A program made the translations under genes and the position numbers. Shown piece by piece: positions 8,092 through 17,986 of a stretch of DNA of 64,000 bases; the stretch's first letter is position 1; each line of letters starts with the position of its first letter. The notes under the pieces are model-generated. The model was given only the letters and a program-made list of their open reading frames with translations. It ran no database searches and had not been told where the DNA came from. The DNA lies in assembly GCF_018638295.1 (NCBI RefSeq), contig NZ_JABTTS010000026.1, forward strand, positions 93,264 through 157,263, read 5' to 3'. The stretch is from Streptomyces sp. CHD11 (GTDB lineage: Bacteria; Actinomycetota; Actinomycetes; Streptomycetales; Streptomycetaceae).

Positions 8092-11000
8092 ATGACACCA
8101 CGCGACGGCGACCTGCCCGCCGACCCCGGCCTGCTTCCGCTCACCGCGGCCCAGTGGGGGGTCTTCCACGCCCAGGGCCTCGATCCCGGCAACCCCGCCT
8201 ACAACACCGTGGCCGTCATGGAGGTCCGCGGGCCCCTGGAGGGGGATCTGCTGCGACGCGCCGTCCGCCGGTCGGAGGCGGAGAGCGGCACCTTCGACGT
8301 GGAGTTCGTCGAGCGGCCGGACAGCGTGTTCCAGCGCCCGGTGGCTCCGGGCTGCTCCACCTGGCGTGAGCTCGACCTCACCGGTGAGCCGGACCCGTTC
8401 GCCGCCGCGCGGGCGCTGGTGGACCGCGACCGGTCCACCGCGCTGGACCTGACGCGGGACGCCCTGTCCGCCCATGTGCTGATGCGGGTGGGGCCCGACC
8501 ACCACCTGTGGTACCAGCGCAGCCATCACGTCCTGGCCGACGCGTTCGGGTCGGTGCTGCACTCGCGCCGCATCGCCGCGCACTACGAGGCGCTGGCCAC
8601 CGGCACGGACCCGGCCGGGGAGCCGCTGGACACGCTGCGGGCGCTGCTCGCGGAGGAGGCGGACTACCGTGCCTCGCCGGAGTACACGGCCGACCGGCGG
8701 TACTGGAACGACGCGTTCGCCGACCGGCCGGAGACCGCGAGCCTCGCCCCCGGTGTGCCCACGGGCGCCGCGCCCGGCGCGCTCTCCGCCTCGGCGGAGC
8801 TGTCCCCGGCCGAGCTGGCGGCGCTGCACGCGGCCGGCCGGGCGGCCCGCGCGCCGTGGACGGTGGCGCTGCTGTCGGCGGTCGCCGCCTACCTCCACGG
8901 GATGACGGGCGCCGAGGACCTGACGATCGGCGTGCCGGTCACCGCGCGGCTGGGCGCCCGGTCGCGCAACACGCCCGGCATGCTGTCGAACACGCTGCCG
9001 CTGCGCCTGAGCGTCCGCCCGGGCGAGAGCCGCACCGCCCTGGTCCGGCAGGTGGCCCGCCGGCTCGGCGAACTGCTCACGCACCAGCGCTACCCCTACG
9101 ACGAGCTGCGGCGCGACCTGCGACTGCTGGGCACCGGGGAGCAGTTGTACGGCGCGCTCGTCAACATCATGCCGGCCGGCTCGGAAACGGCCTTCACGGG
9201 CCGTGAGGCGAAGCTGACCACGCTGTCCGGCGGACCGGTCACCGATCTGAACATCACCTGCCATCCGCATCCGGACGGCACCGGCGCCCGGGTGTCCTTC
9301 GAGGCGAACCCCGACCGCTACTCCCTCGCCGAACTGGAGCTGCACCGGGCCCGGTTCACCGCGTTCCTGTCCCGGTTCCTGGCCGCCCCGCAGGACTCCC
9401 CGGCGGGCCCGGCCGAGGTACTGACCGCCGCCGAGCGGACGACGGTGCTCACCGCGGGAGAAGGGGCCGGGGGCGAGCCGCCGCGCACCTTCCCGGAGCT
9501 GTTCGAGGAGCAGGTGCGCCGTGACCCGGGCGCCCTCGCGGTCCTCTCCCCCACGGGCTCCCTCGACTACGCCGGGCTCGACGCCCGCGCCGGCCGGCTG
9601 GCCCGGGCGCTGGTGGCCCGCGGCGCGGGGCCCGAGGACCTGGTGGCGGTGGCCGTGCCACGCGGCGTCGACGCCCTGACCGCCGTGGTGGCGGTGCTGA
9701 AGTCGGGCGCGGCCTACCTGCCGGTCGACCTCGCCTATCCGCGGGCCCGCCTGACCGCGATGCTCGACGACACCCGGCCCCTGCTGGTGGTGACCACCCG
9801 GGAGGCGGACGATCCGACGCTCGCGCCCGGGGTGCCCCGGCTGCACATGGACGACGGCGCCGTCGCCGGCCCGCCGGACGCCGGTCCCGCCGACGCGGAC
9901 CGTGCCGCCACCGGCCCGGCCGCCCCGGACCGCCGTGCGCCGCTCGCTCCCGGGCACCCGGCGTACGTCATCTACACCTCGGGCTCGACCGGCCGCCCCA
10001 AGGGCGTCGTGGTCACGCACACCGGTCTGGCCTCTCTGGTCCGGCACCAGCGGGACCGGCTGCGCCTGCGGCCGGGCACCAGGGTGCTGCAGTTCGCCTC
10101 GCCGAGCTTCGACGCCTCGGTGTGGGAACTGACGACGGCCCTGCTGACCGGAGCCGCCGCCGTGGTCGCGCCGGACGAACGGCTCGTGCCCGGTCCCCCG
10201 CTGGCGGGACTGGTGGCCGAACTGGGCGTGACCTGCCTGCTGCTGGCCCCGTCGGTGCTGGCGGCACTGCCGGCGGACGCGCTGCCCGAGGGGACCGACC
10301 TGGTGGTGGGCGCCGAGGCGTGCTCCCCGGAACTGGTGGCCCGCTGGTCGCCCGGCCGGCACATGGTCAACGCCTACGGCCCCACCGAGTCGACGGTCAT
10401 CGCCACCCAGACGGGCGGGCTCTCCGGCCGGACCGTGCCGCCGATGGGCCGCCCGGTGCCCGGCACCCGGGTCCGGCTGCTGGACACGGCGCTGCGCCCG
10501 GTGCCGCCCGGGGTCCCCGGGGAGGTGTACCTGAGCGGTGACGGCCTGGCCCGCGGCTACCTGGGCCGCCCCGGCACGACGGCGGAGCGTTTCGTCGCCG
10601 ACCCGTTCGGGCCCTGCGGCACCCGCATGTACCGCACCGGCGACCTGGCCCGCTGGTCGGCCGACGGCGAGCTGGTCCACCTGGGCCGCGCCGACAGCCA
10701 GGTGAAGGTACGCGGCTTCCGCATCGAGCCCGGTGAGGTGGAGGGCGTCCTCACCGGGGCACCGGACGTCGGCGGGGCCGTCGTCGTCGCCCGCGGGACC
10801 GGGGCGGACGTACGGCAGCTGGTGGCGTACGTCGTGCCGGCGGCCGGAGCCCGGACGCGGCCGGAGCCGGCGGCCGTGCGCGCCCACGCCGGGGAGCGGC
10901 TGCCCGCCTACATGGTCCCGGCGGCGGTCACCGTCCTGGACGCCTTCCCGCGCACGCCCGGCGGCAAGGTCGACGTCCGAGCGCTGCCCGAGCCCCGGTT

Positions 11001-11340
11001 CGAGGCGGCGAGCGCCTACCGGCCGCCCTCCTCGGAGCGGGAGCGGATCCTGCACGCGGTGTTCGCCGAGGTGCTGGGCCGGGAGCGGGTCGGCGTCGAC
11101 GACAGCTTCTTCGACCTCGGCGGCGACTCCGTCACCGCCACCCGTCTGGCGGCCGGGGCCCACCAGGCCGGTCTCACCCTGACCGCCAGGGACATCTTCG
11201 GTCACAAGACCATCGCGCGGCTCGCCGAGGTGGCCCGGGACACCGGTCCCGGGGCCGCGGCACCGCGCGCCGACAGCCTGGTGCGGCTCGATGCGGACGA
11301 ACTCGACGAGCTCGAAGCCCAGTGGGGGACGACACTGTGA
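8092..11340 (+). CDS. NRPS C-A-T module, lipo-initiation type
   Basis: This 1082-aa single module starts at the ATG at 8092, directly before the first condensation motif (LPLTAAQWGVFHAQ). The opening with LDPGNPAYN resembles starter C domains that join a fatty acid to the first amino acid. The active-site segment reads SHHVLADAFG, so the usual HHxxxDG glycine is alanine. The A domain has YTSGSTGRPKG and code positions D-A-W-L-V-G-A-V-I-K, closest to aliphatic (leucine-like) codes. The carrier has LGGDSV. Its stop overlaps the GTG start of the next NRPS by 4 bases, so the two are translationally coupled. Product order (fatty acid, aliphatic residue, then the next protein) is inference. Confidence 0.93.
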   Translation: MTPRDGDLPADPGLLPLTAAQWGVFHAQGLDPGNPAYNTVAVMEVRGPLEGDLLRRAVRRSEAESGTFDVEFVERPDSVFQRPVAPGCSTWRELDLTGEPDPFAAARALVDRDRSTALDLTRDALSAHVLMRVGPDHHLWYQRSHHVLADAFGSVLHSRRIAAHYEALATGTDPAGEPLDTLRALLAEEADYRASPEYTADRRYWNDAFADRPETASLAPGVPTGAAPGALSASAELSPAELAALHAAGRAARAPWTVALLSAVAAYLHGMTGAEDLTIGVPVTARLGARSRNTPGMLSNTLPLRLSVRPGESRTALVRQVARRLGELLTHQRYPYDELRRDLRLLGTGEQLYGALVNIMPAGSETAFTGREAKLTTLSGGPVTDLNITCHPHPDGTGARVSFEANPDRYSLAELELHRARFTAFLSRFLAAPQDSPAGPAEVLTAAERTTVLTAGEGAGGEPPRTFPELFEEQVRRDPGALAVLSPTGSLDYAGLDARAGRLARALVARGAGPEDLVAVAVPRGVDALTAVVAVLKSGAAYLPVDLAYPRARLTAMLDDTRPLLVVTTREADDPTLAPGVPRLHMDDGAVAGPPDAGPADADRAATGPAAPDRRAPLAPGHPAYVIYTSGSTGRPKGVVVTHTGLASLVRHQRDRLRLRPGTRVLQFASPSFDASVWELTTALLTGAAAVVAPDERLVPGPPLAGLVAELGVTCLLLAPSVLAALPADALPEGTDLVVGAEACSPELVARWSPGRHMVNAYGPTESTVIATQTGGLSGRTVPPMGRPVPGTRVRLLDTALRPVPPGVPGEVYLSGDGLARGYLGRPGTTAERFVADPFGPCGTRMYRTGDLARWSADGELVHLGRADSQVKVRGFRIEPGEVEGVLTGAPDVGGAVVVARGTGADVRQLVAYVVPAAGARTRPEPAAVRAHAGERLPAYMVPAAVTVLDAFPRTPGGKVDVRALPEPRFEAASAYRPPSSERERILHAVFAEVLGRERVGVDDSFFDLGGDSVTATRLAAGAHQAGLTLTARDIFGHKTIARLAEVARDTGPGAAAPRADSLVRLDADELDELEAQWGTTL

Positions 11341-14300
11341 AACAGACTTCCTTGGAAGCGGTGCTGCCGCTGACCCCGTTGCAGCAGGGCATGCTCTTCC
11401 ACGCCCTGTTCGACGAGGGGAACGGCGCGGGCCCGGCGGACGGCACGGAGCCCTCCGTCGACTTCTACACCGTGCAGACGCCCCTGGAGCTGACCGGCGC
11501 GCTCGACACCGCGGTGCTGCGCCGCTCCACGGCCGCGCTGACCGCCCGGCACGCGAGTCTGCGGGCGGGGTTCCTGCGGCGCCGCTCGGGCGAGGCCGTA
11601 CAGGCCGTCGCGCGGTCCGCGGAGCCGGCGTGGGAGGAGGTCGACTTCTCCGGCTTCGGCAGCGGCGAGCAGCGGCTGCGCCTGACCCGGCTGCTGGCGG
11701 ACGACCGGGCGCGGCGCTTCGACATGGCCCGGCCGCCGCTGCTGCGCTTCACCCTCGTCCGGCTCGCCGCCGAGCGGCACGTCCTGCTGATGACGCACCA
11801 TCACATCCTGCTGGACGGCTGGTCGCTGCCGCTGCTGCTGGCCGACCTGTTCCGCATCCACCGGGACGGCGGCTCGGCCGGGGCCCTGGAGCCCGCGGCG
11901 CCGTTCGGTGACTACCTCGGCTGGCTCGCGGCGCAGGACCGCGAGGAGGCCGAACGCGCGTGGCGGTCGGCGCTGGCCGGTCTCGACGGTCCCACCCTGG
12001 TCGCCGGCCCGTCCGGGAACGGCGGGGCGGCCCGGGCCCAGCGGCGCGCCGTCGCGGAGCTGTCCCCGGCGGACACGGCACGGCTGACGGAGACGGCGCG
12101 CTCGCGCGGGCTGACCCTGAACACCGTCGTCCAGGGTGCCTGGTCGCTGCTGCTGTCGGTGCTGACGGGCAGCCGGGACGTGGTCCACGGCCAGACGGTC
12201 GCCGGCCGGCCGCCCGACCTGCCGGGCAGTGAACGGATGGTCGGCCTCACCATGAACACGGTGCCCGCACGGGTGCGGATCGATCCGGCCGAACCGGTGG
12301 CCGGGCTGCTCGCCCGTCTCCAGGACGAGCAGACGGCGCTGACCCGGCACGAGTACCTGGGCCTGGCCGACATCCACCGCGCCGCGGGCGTGGGGGAACT
12401 GTTCGACACCACCGTCGCCTTCGAGAACGTCCCCGTCGACAGCGCCGTCCGCGGCGCCGAGGTGCCCGGCCTCGCGGTGACGCTGCTGCGCGACATCGTC
12501 GACGACGCGTTCGAGGGCACCCACTACCCGCTGAGCCTCGCCGTGCACCCCGGCGAAGGACTGCGGCTGGAGCTCAACCACCGCGAGGACGTGTACACCG
12601 CCGACGCCGCGGCCGGGCTGCTGCGACGGCTCTGCGGGCTGCTGCGCGACATCGCCGAGGGACCCGATCTCCCGGCGGGGCGGCTGCCGCTGTGCCTCCC
12701 GGCCGAGCGCGGGGAACTGCTGCGCACGTGCTCCGGGCGGGCCGTGGCGCATCCGGAGCAAACGCTGCCCCAGGTGTTCGAGGAGCAGGTGCGGGCCACC
12801 GGGGACGCGGTGGCCGTCGGGGACGGCGTCACCAGCCTGACCTTCGCCGCCCTCAACGCCCGGGCCAACCGGCTGGCGCGGCTGCTGGCCGCCGAGGGGG
12901 CGGGTCCCGGGCTGCTGGTCGGCGTGGCGCTGCCGCGCACCGTGGACACGGTGGTGGCGATCCTGGCGGTGCTGAAGTCGGGCGCGGGCTATCTGCCGGT
13001 CGACACCGGGCACCCGGCCGGGCGGATCGCGGCGATGTGCGCACAGGCCCGGCCGGTGCTGGTGCTGACCGACGCGACGACCGCGCCGCGGGTGCCCGGC
13101 CGGACGCTGCGCACCGACGACGCCGTGCTGCCCGAGGACGCCTCGGACCTGACGGACGCCGACCGCACGCGGCCGCTGCGGCCGGGGCATCCGGCGTACG
13201 TCATCCACACCTCGGGCTCGACCGGCCGGCCCAAGGGGGTGGTGGTCGAGCACCGCAACCTGGTCAACATGTTCCACAGCCACCGGGACAACTTCTTCGA
13301 GCCGGAGCAGCGGCGTGCCGGGGGCCGGACGCTGCGCGCGGCTCTGACCAACTCCCTCGGCTTCGACGCCTCCTGGAGCCAGCTGCTGTGGATGGTCGGC
13401 GGGCACGAGCTGCTGCTGGTCGACGACGACGTCCGCAAGGACGCCGTCGCCCTGGCCGGTCTCACGGCCCGCGCGGCCGTCGACGTCGTCGACACCACAC
13501 CGTCGGTCGCCCGCCAGCTGCTCGCGGCCGGCATGTTCGAGGCGTCCGGACCGGGACACCGGGTGCGCGTCCTGGCGCTCGGCGGCGAGGAGGTGGGCGC
13601 CGACCTGTGGGAGGCGCTGCACGCGGCGCCCGATCTGTCGGTCCACAACCTCTACGGGCCCGCCGAGTGCACCGTGGACGCCATGCTGTGGCACGGCGGC
13701 GCCGCGGCCGGCCCGGCCATCGGCACCCCGGCCGACAACACGCGTGTCTACGTCCTGGACACCTTCCTGCGACCGGTACCGGACGGGGTCACCGGCGAGC
13801 TGTACATCGCCGGCGGCGGGGTGGCCCGCGGCTACCTGGACCGCCCGGCGGCGACCGCGGAGCGCTTCGTCGCCGACGTGTTCGGGGAGCCGGGCGCGCG
13901 CATGTACCGCACCGGTGACCTGGGGCTGCGCCGCCCGGACGGGGTGGTGGAGTACCGCGGCCGGTCCGACTTCCAGGTGAAGATCCGCGGGCACCGGGTC
14001 GAGCTCGGCGAGATCGAGGCCGCCCTCACGGCCGACGCCTCCGTGGACCGGGCGGTGGCGGCGGTGTCCGAGGACGCGGGCGGGGTGCGGCGGGTCGTGG
14101 GCTACGTACAGGCGGTGCCCGGTGCCGGGGTACGTCCCGACGCGCTGCGCGCGGCCGTCGCCGAACGGCTGCCCGCGTACATGGTCCCGGCGCTGGTGAT
14201 GGCGGTGGACGCCTTCCCGCTCACGCCCAACGGCAAGGTGGACCGGCGGGCGCTGCCCGAGCCGCGGTTCGAGGCGGCGAGCGCCTACCGGCCACCGTCC

Positions 14301-17300
14301 ACGGAGCCGGAGCGGATCCTGCACGAGGTGTTCGCCGAGGTGCTGGGCCGGGAACGGGTCGGCGTCGACGACGACTTCTTCGACCTCGGCGGCGACTCCA
14401 TCATCGCCATGCGGCTCGCCGCCCGCGCGCACCGTGCCGGGCTCGCGGTCGCCGTCCGGGACGTGTTCGTCCACAAGACGATCGCCCGGCTCGCCGGGAC
14501 GTGCCCCCAGGCCGGTCCCGCGGCGGACGAGCCCGCTGCCGCGGCCGGGCCGCCGATCATCCTCACCGAGGCCGAACTGGCCGAGCTGGGGACACCGGGG
14601 CGGCGGTACGCCGAGGTGCTGCCGCCGACACCGCTGCAGCAGGGCATGCACTTCCACGCGATGCTGGCCGCCGGCGGTGTCGACGTCTACACCGCCCAGG
14701 CGCCGGTACGGCTCACCGGCACCCTCTCCCCGGCGGTGCTGCGCGCGGCCTGCGAGGCGGTCCTGGCCCGGCACACCGCGCTGCGGGTCTCCTTCCGGCT
14801 GCTCGGCTCGGGCCGCCTGGTGCAACTGGTGCACCAGGACGTCCCCGTGCCCTGGAGCGAGGTCGACCTGAGCGGCCTGGACGAGACGCACCGGCGGGCC
14901 CGGGTGGCCGAGCTGCTGGCCGACGAGCGGATGCGGCGCTTCGATCTGGCCGAGCCGCCCCTGCTGCGGGTGACGCTGGTCCGGTTCGCGGACGACGACC
15001 ATCTGCTGGTGGTGTCGCACCACCACGGGCTGCTCGACGGATGGTCCCTGCCGCTGTTCTTCCGTGACCTGTTCGCCGCATACGCCCGCGGCGGCGCCCA
15101 CCCGGGCCCCGCGCCGGCGCAGTTCACCGACTTCGTGCGCTGGCTGGGTGCTCTGGACGACGCGGCGGCGGCCCGTGCCTGGGGCGAGGCGCTGGCCGGG
15201 TTCGACGAGCCCACGCTGGTCGCCCCGGACGCGGAGGCCGCCACGGCCGGTGTGCCGCACCTGGTGACGCACACCGTCGGCGCCGAACGGACCGCCGCGC
15301 TCACCGCCGCGGTCCGCGGCGCCGGACTGACCCTCAACACCCTGGTGCAGGGGGCCTGGGCGGTCGTCCTGGGCCGGCTCCTCGGCCGCGACGACATCGT
15401 CTTCGGCGCCACCACCGCAGCCCGCCCGGCGGAACTGCCCGGCTCCGAGGACATCGTGGGCCTGCTGATGAACACCGTCCCGGTGCGCGTCCGGCTCGAC
15501 GCGGCCCGGCCGTTCGGCGCGCTGCTGGCCGGTCTCCAGGAGCGGCAGGCCGGACTGCGGCCGTACCAGCACCTCGGTCTGACCGAGGTGCAGCGGACCC
15601 ACGGGATGGGCGAACTCTTCGACACCGTCGTCGACTTCGCGAGCGCGCCGTTCGACGGTGAGGCCGTCCAGCGGCAGGTGCCGGGGCTGCGCATGACGGT
15701 GGACGAGGAACCCGCGCCGGGAGCCTCGCACTACCCGTTGAACCTGGTGGTGGTGCCGGGCGAGCGGCTGAGGCTCGAACTCAGTTACCGGGCCGACCTG
15801 TTCACCCCGGAGGAGAGCGCTGCCCTGCTCACCCGGGTCCGGGCGGTCCTGGACGGTTTCCTGGCCGACCCGTCGGCCCCGCCCGGACGGCTGGACCTGC
15901 TCACGGCCGGGGAGCGGACCGCGCTGCGTGCCGCCGCGGAGGGACCTCCCTCTCCCCGACCGGACACCTTCACCGCCCTGTTCGAGGAGCGGGTGCGGGA
16001 GCGGCCCGGCGCCGTCGCCGTGGCCGGCGGAGAGGACGCGCTGTCGTACGGCGAGCTCAACGAGCGGGCCAACCGGCTGGCGCGGGAACTGGTGGCCGAG
16101 AACATCGGCCCGGAGGACGTCGTGGGCGTGGCGCTGCCCAGGTCCGCGGAATGGGTGGTCGCGGTGCTGGCCGTGTTCAAGGCCGGCGCCGCCTACCTCC
16201 CGCTGGACCCCGGCTACCCGCCGGAACGTCTGCGGCACATCGTCGGCGACGCCCGGCCGGTGCTGGTGCTGACCGCACCGCGGACGACGGAGCTGCTCGC
16301 CGGGGCGGGCGCGGCACGGACCCGCTGCCTGCGCACGGAGCCCGTGGACGCCGGCCTCTCCGGCGCCGACCTGACGGACGCGGACCGGGTGACGCCGCTC
16401 AGGCCCGCGCACACCGCGTACGTCATCTACACCTCCGGGTCGACCGGCCGCCCGAAGGGCGTGCAGGTGCCGCACCTCGGGATCGCGGCCCTGGTCGCCC
16501 AGCAGCGCGCCGGTCTCGGCCTGCGTTCGGACGAACGGGTGCTGCTGTTCGCCTCGCCGAGCTTCGACGCCTCGGTGTGGGAACTGGCGACCGCCCTGCT
16601 GACCGGGGCGTGCGCGATCACCGCGCCGGCCGACGAGCTGCTGCCCGGCCCGGCGCTGGCGGCCACGGTGGCCCGGCACGGTGTGACGGCGTTGCTGCTG
16701 CCGCCCTCCTCCCTGGCCGTGCTGGCCGGGGACGCGCTGCCGCCGGCCGTGACCCTCGTCGTGGGGGCCGAGGCATGCCCGCCCGACCTGGTGGAACGCT
16801 GGTCGCCCGGTCGCCGCATGGTCAACGCCTACGGACCGACCGAGGCGACCGTCATGGCGACGATGAGCCGCCCGCTGGGCGGCCGGGTCCGTCCGCCTCT
16901 CGGCGAGCCCGTCACCGGCGCCCGCACGTACCTGCTGGACGGAGCCCTGCAGCCGGTGCCGGCGGGCGTGCCCGGTGAGCTGTACGTGGCCGGCGAGGGC
17001 CTGGCGCGCGGTTACCTCGGCCGCCCCGCGCCGACCGCGGAGCGTTTCGTCGCCGATCCGTTCGGCCCGCCCGGGGCACGCATGTACCGCACCGGCGACC
17101 TGGCCCGCCGGGGGCCCGGGGGCGACCTGGAGTTCCTCGGCCGCGTCGACCGGCAGGTCAAGGTACGCGGGTTCCGTATCGAGCCCGGTGAGATCGAGGC
17201 CGTGCTCGCCGAGGACCCCGCGGTCGCGCAGGCCGTGGTGGTCGTACGCGAGGACCGTCCCGGCCACCGGCAGCTGGTGGCGTACGCCGCCCCGGCCGCC

Positions 17301-17789
17301 GGCGCCCGGCCCGACCCGGTGCTGCTGCGCCGCCGGGCCGCCGAGTCGCTGCCCGAGCACATGGTGCCCGCGGCGGTCGCCGTCCTGGACCGGCTGCCGG
17401 TGACCGCGAGCGGCAAGCTCGACCTGAACGCGCTGCCGGCGCCGGAGTTCGCGGCCGTGGCGGACGGGCGGGCGCCGGACACCCCCCGCGAGGAGTTGCT
17501 GTGCTCCCTCTTCGCCGAGGCCCTCGGGGTGGAGCGGGTCGGGGTCGACGACAGCTTCTTCGATCTCGGCGGCGATTCCATCGTCTCGATCAGGCTGGTC
17601 ACCCTGGCGCGCGAGGCGGGTCTGGACATCTCCCCGCGGGACGTGTTCGCCCACCGGACCGTGGCCTCCATCGCCGTGGCGGTCAAGGAGCTCACCCCGC
17701 CCCCGGCCGCCACGACGGCGGATCCCGGGGAGCCCCTGATCACGCTGGACCAGGAGGAGCTGGACCGGTTCGCGCAGGACTGGCGGTAG
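11337..17789 (+). CDS. Bimodular NRPS C-A-T-C-A-T
   Basis: The 2150-aa protein starts at the GTG at 11337, which overlaps the upstream stop (GTGA) and follows GGGGGAC at good distance. An in-frame GTG at 11322 is possible. Module 1 has C (HHHILLDGWS), A (HTSGSTGRPKG) and T (LGGDSI). Its code reads D-A-S-D-A-G-L-V-D-K, which I cannot assign. Module 2 has C (SHHHGLLDGWS), A (YTSGSTGRPKG) and T (LGGDSI), with code D-A-W-L-V-G-A-V-M-K, leucine-like and almost the same as the code of the upstream single-module NRPS. There is no E, methylation or TE domain, so the peptide must pass to another protein, probably the minus-strand NRPS line. Confidence 0.94.
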   Translation: MKQTSLEAVLPLTPLQQGMLFHALFDEGNGAGPADGTEPSVDFYTVQTPLELTGALDTAVLRRSTAALTARHASLRAGFLRRRSGEAVQAVARSAEPAWEEVDFSGFGSGEQRLRLTRLLADDRARRFDMARPPLLRFTLVRLAAERHVLLMTHHHILLDGWSLPLLLADLFRIHRDGGSAGALEPAAPFGDYLGWLAAQDREEAERAWRSALAGLDGPTLVAGPSGNGGAARAQRRAVAELSPADTARLTETARSRGLTLNTVVQGAWSLLLSVLTGSRDVVHGQTVAGRPPDLPGSERMVGLTMNTVPARVRIDPAEPVAGLLARLQDEQTALTRHEYLGLADIHRAAGVGELFDTTVAFENVPVDSAVRGAEVPGLAVTLLRDIVDDAFEGTHYPLSLAVHPGEGLRLELNHREDVYTADAAAGLLRRLCGLLRDIAEGPDLPAGRLPLCLPAERGELLRTCSGRAVAHPEQTLPQVFEEQVRATGDAVAVGDGVTSLTFAALNARANRLARLLAAEGAGPGLLVGVALPRTVDTVVAILAVLKSGAGYLPVDTGHPAGRIAAMCAQARPVLVLTDATTAPRVPGRTLRTDDAVLPEDASDLTDADRTRPLRPGHPAYVIHTSGSTGRPKGVVVEHRNLVNMFHSHRDNFFEPEQRRAGGRTLRAALTNSLGFDASWSQLLWMVGGHELLLVDDDVRKDAVALAGLTARAAVDVVDTTPSVARQLLAAGMFEASGPGHRVRVLALGGEEVGADLWEALHAAPDLSVHNLYGPAECTVDAMLWHGGAAAGPAIGTPADNTRVYVLDTFLRPVPDGVTGELYIAGGGVARGYLDRPAATAERFVADVFGEPGARMYRTGDLGLRRPDGVVEYRGRSDFQVKIRGHRVELGEIEAALTADASVDRAVAAVSEDAGGVRRVVGYVQAVPGAGVRPDALRAAVAERLPAYMVPALVMAVDAFPLTPNGKVDRRALPEPRFEAASAYRPPSTEPERILHEVFAEVLGRERVGVDDDFFDLGGDSIIAMRLAARAHRAGLAVAVRDVFVHKTIARLAGTCPQAGPAADEPAAAAGPPIILTEAELAELGTPGRRYAEVLPPTPLQQGMHFHAMLAAGGVDVYTAQAPVRLTGTLSPAVLRAACEAVLARHTALRVSFRLLGSGRLVQLVHQDVPVPWSEVDLSGLDETHRRARVAELLADERMRRFDLAEPPLLRVTLVRFADDDHLLVVSHHHGLLDGWSLPLFFRDLFAAYARGGAHPGPAPAQFTDFVRWLGALDDAAAARAWGEALAGFDEPTLVAPDAEAATAGVPHLVTHTVGAERTAALTAAVRGAGLTLNTLVQGAWAVVLGRLLGRDDIVFGATTAARPAELPGSEDIVGLLMNTVPVRVRLDAARPFGALLAGLQERQAGLRPYQHLGLTEVQRTHGMGELFDTVVDFASAPFDGEAVQRQVPGLRMTVDEEPAPGASHYPLNLVVVPGERLRLELSYRADLFTPEESAALLTRVRAVLDGFLADPSAPPGRLDLLTAGERTALRAAAEGPPSPRPDTFTALFEERVRERPGAVAVAGGEDALSYGELNERANRLARELVAENIGPEDVVGVALPRSAEWVVAVLAVFKAGAAYLPLDPGYPPERLRHIVGDARPVLVLTAPRTTELLAGAGAARTRCLRTEPVDAGLSGADLTDADRVTPLRPAHTAYVIYTSGSTGRPKGVQVPHLGIAALVAQQRAGLGLRSDERVLLFASPSFDASVWELATALLTGACAITAPADELLPGPALAATVARHGVTALLLPPSSLAVLAGDALPPAVTLVVGAEACPPDLVERWSPGRRMVNAYGPTEATVMATMSRPLGGRVRPPLGEPVTGARTYLLDGALQPVPAGVPGELYVAGEGLARGYLGRPAPTAERFVADPFGPPGARMYRTGDLARRGPGGDLEFLGRVDRQVKVRGFRIEPGEIEAVLAEDPAVAQAVVVVREDRPGHRQLVAYAAPAAGARPDPVLLRRRAAESLPEHMVPAAVAVLDRLPVTASGKLDLNALPAPEFAAVADGRAPDTPREELLCSLFAEALGVERVGVDDSFFDLGGDSIVSIRLVTLAREAGLDISPRDVFAHRTVASIAVAVKELTPPPAATTADPGEPLITLDQEELDRFAQDWR

Positions 17790-17986
17790 GGCGGACCACG
17801 CCCCTTCGCCGGTCACCACCCGTACAGCGCCATCCCGCACCACCACTGGACCACGACACGGCCGGGACCCTGCTCGGCCGGTCCGGTGCGCTCCACCGCG
17901 CGTTCCGGCCGCCGCCTGGCGGCGCGGACCGCACAGGACCGAACGACGGACGACCCGAGCGGTCACGACCCGGTGAGGACACCGAG

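Noticed and set aside
17900..17925. GCCTGGC at 17914 upstream of the 2-oxoglutarate oxygenase as an operator copy
   Set aside because: No GTTGCC-like half occurs at the fixed spacing, so the oxygenase is more likely transcribed together with the NRPS genes.
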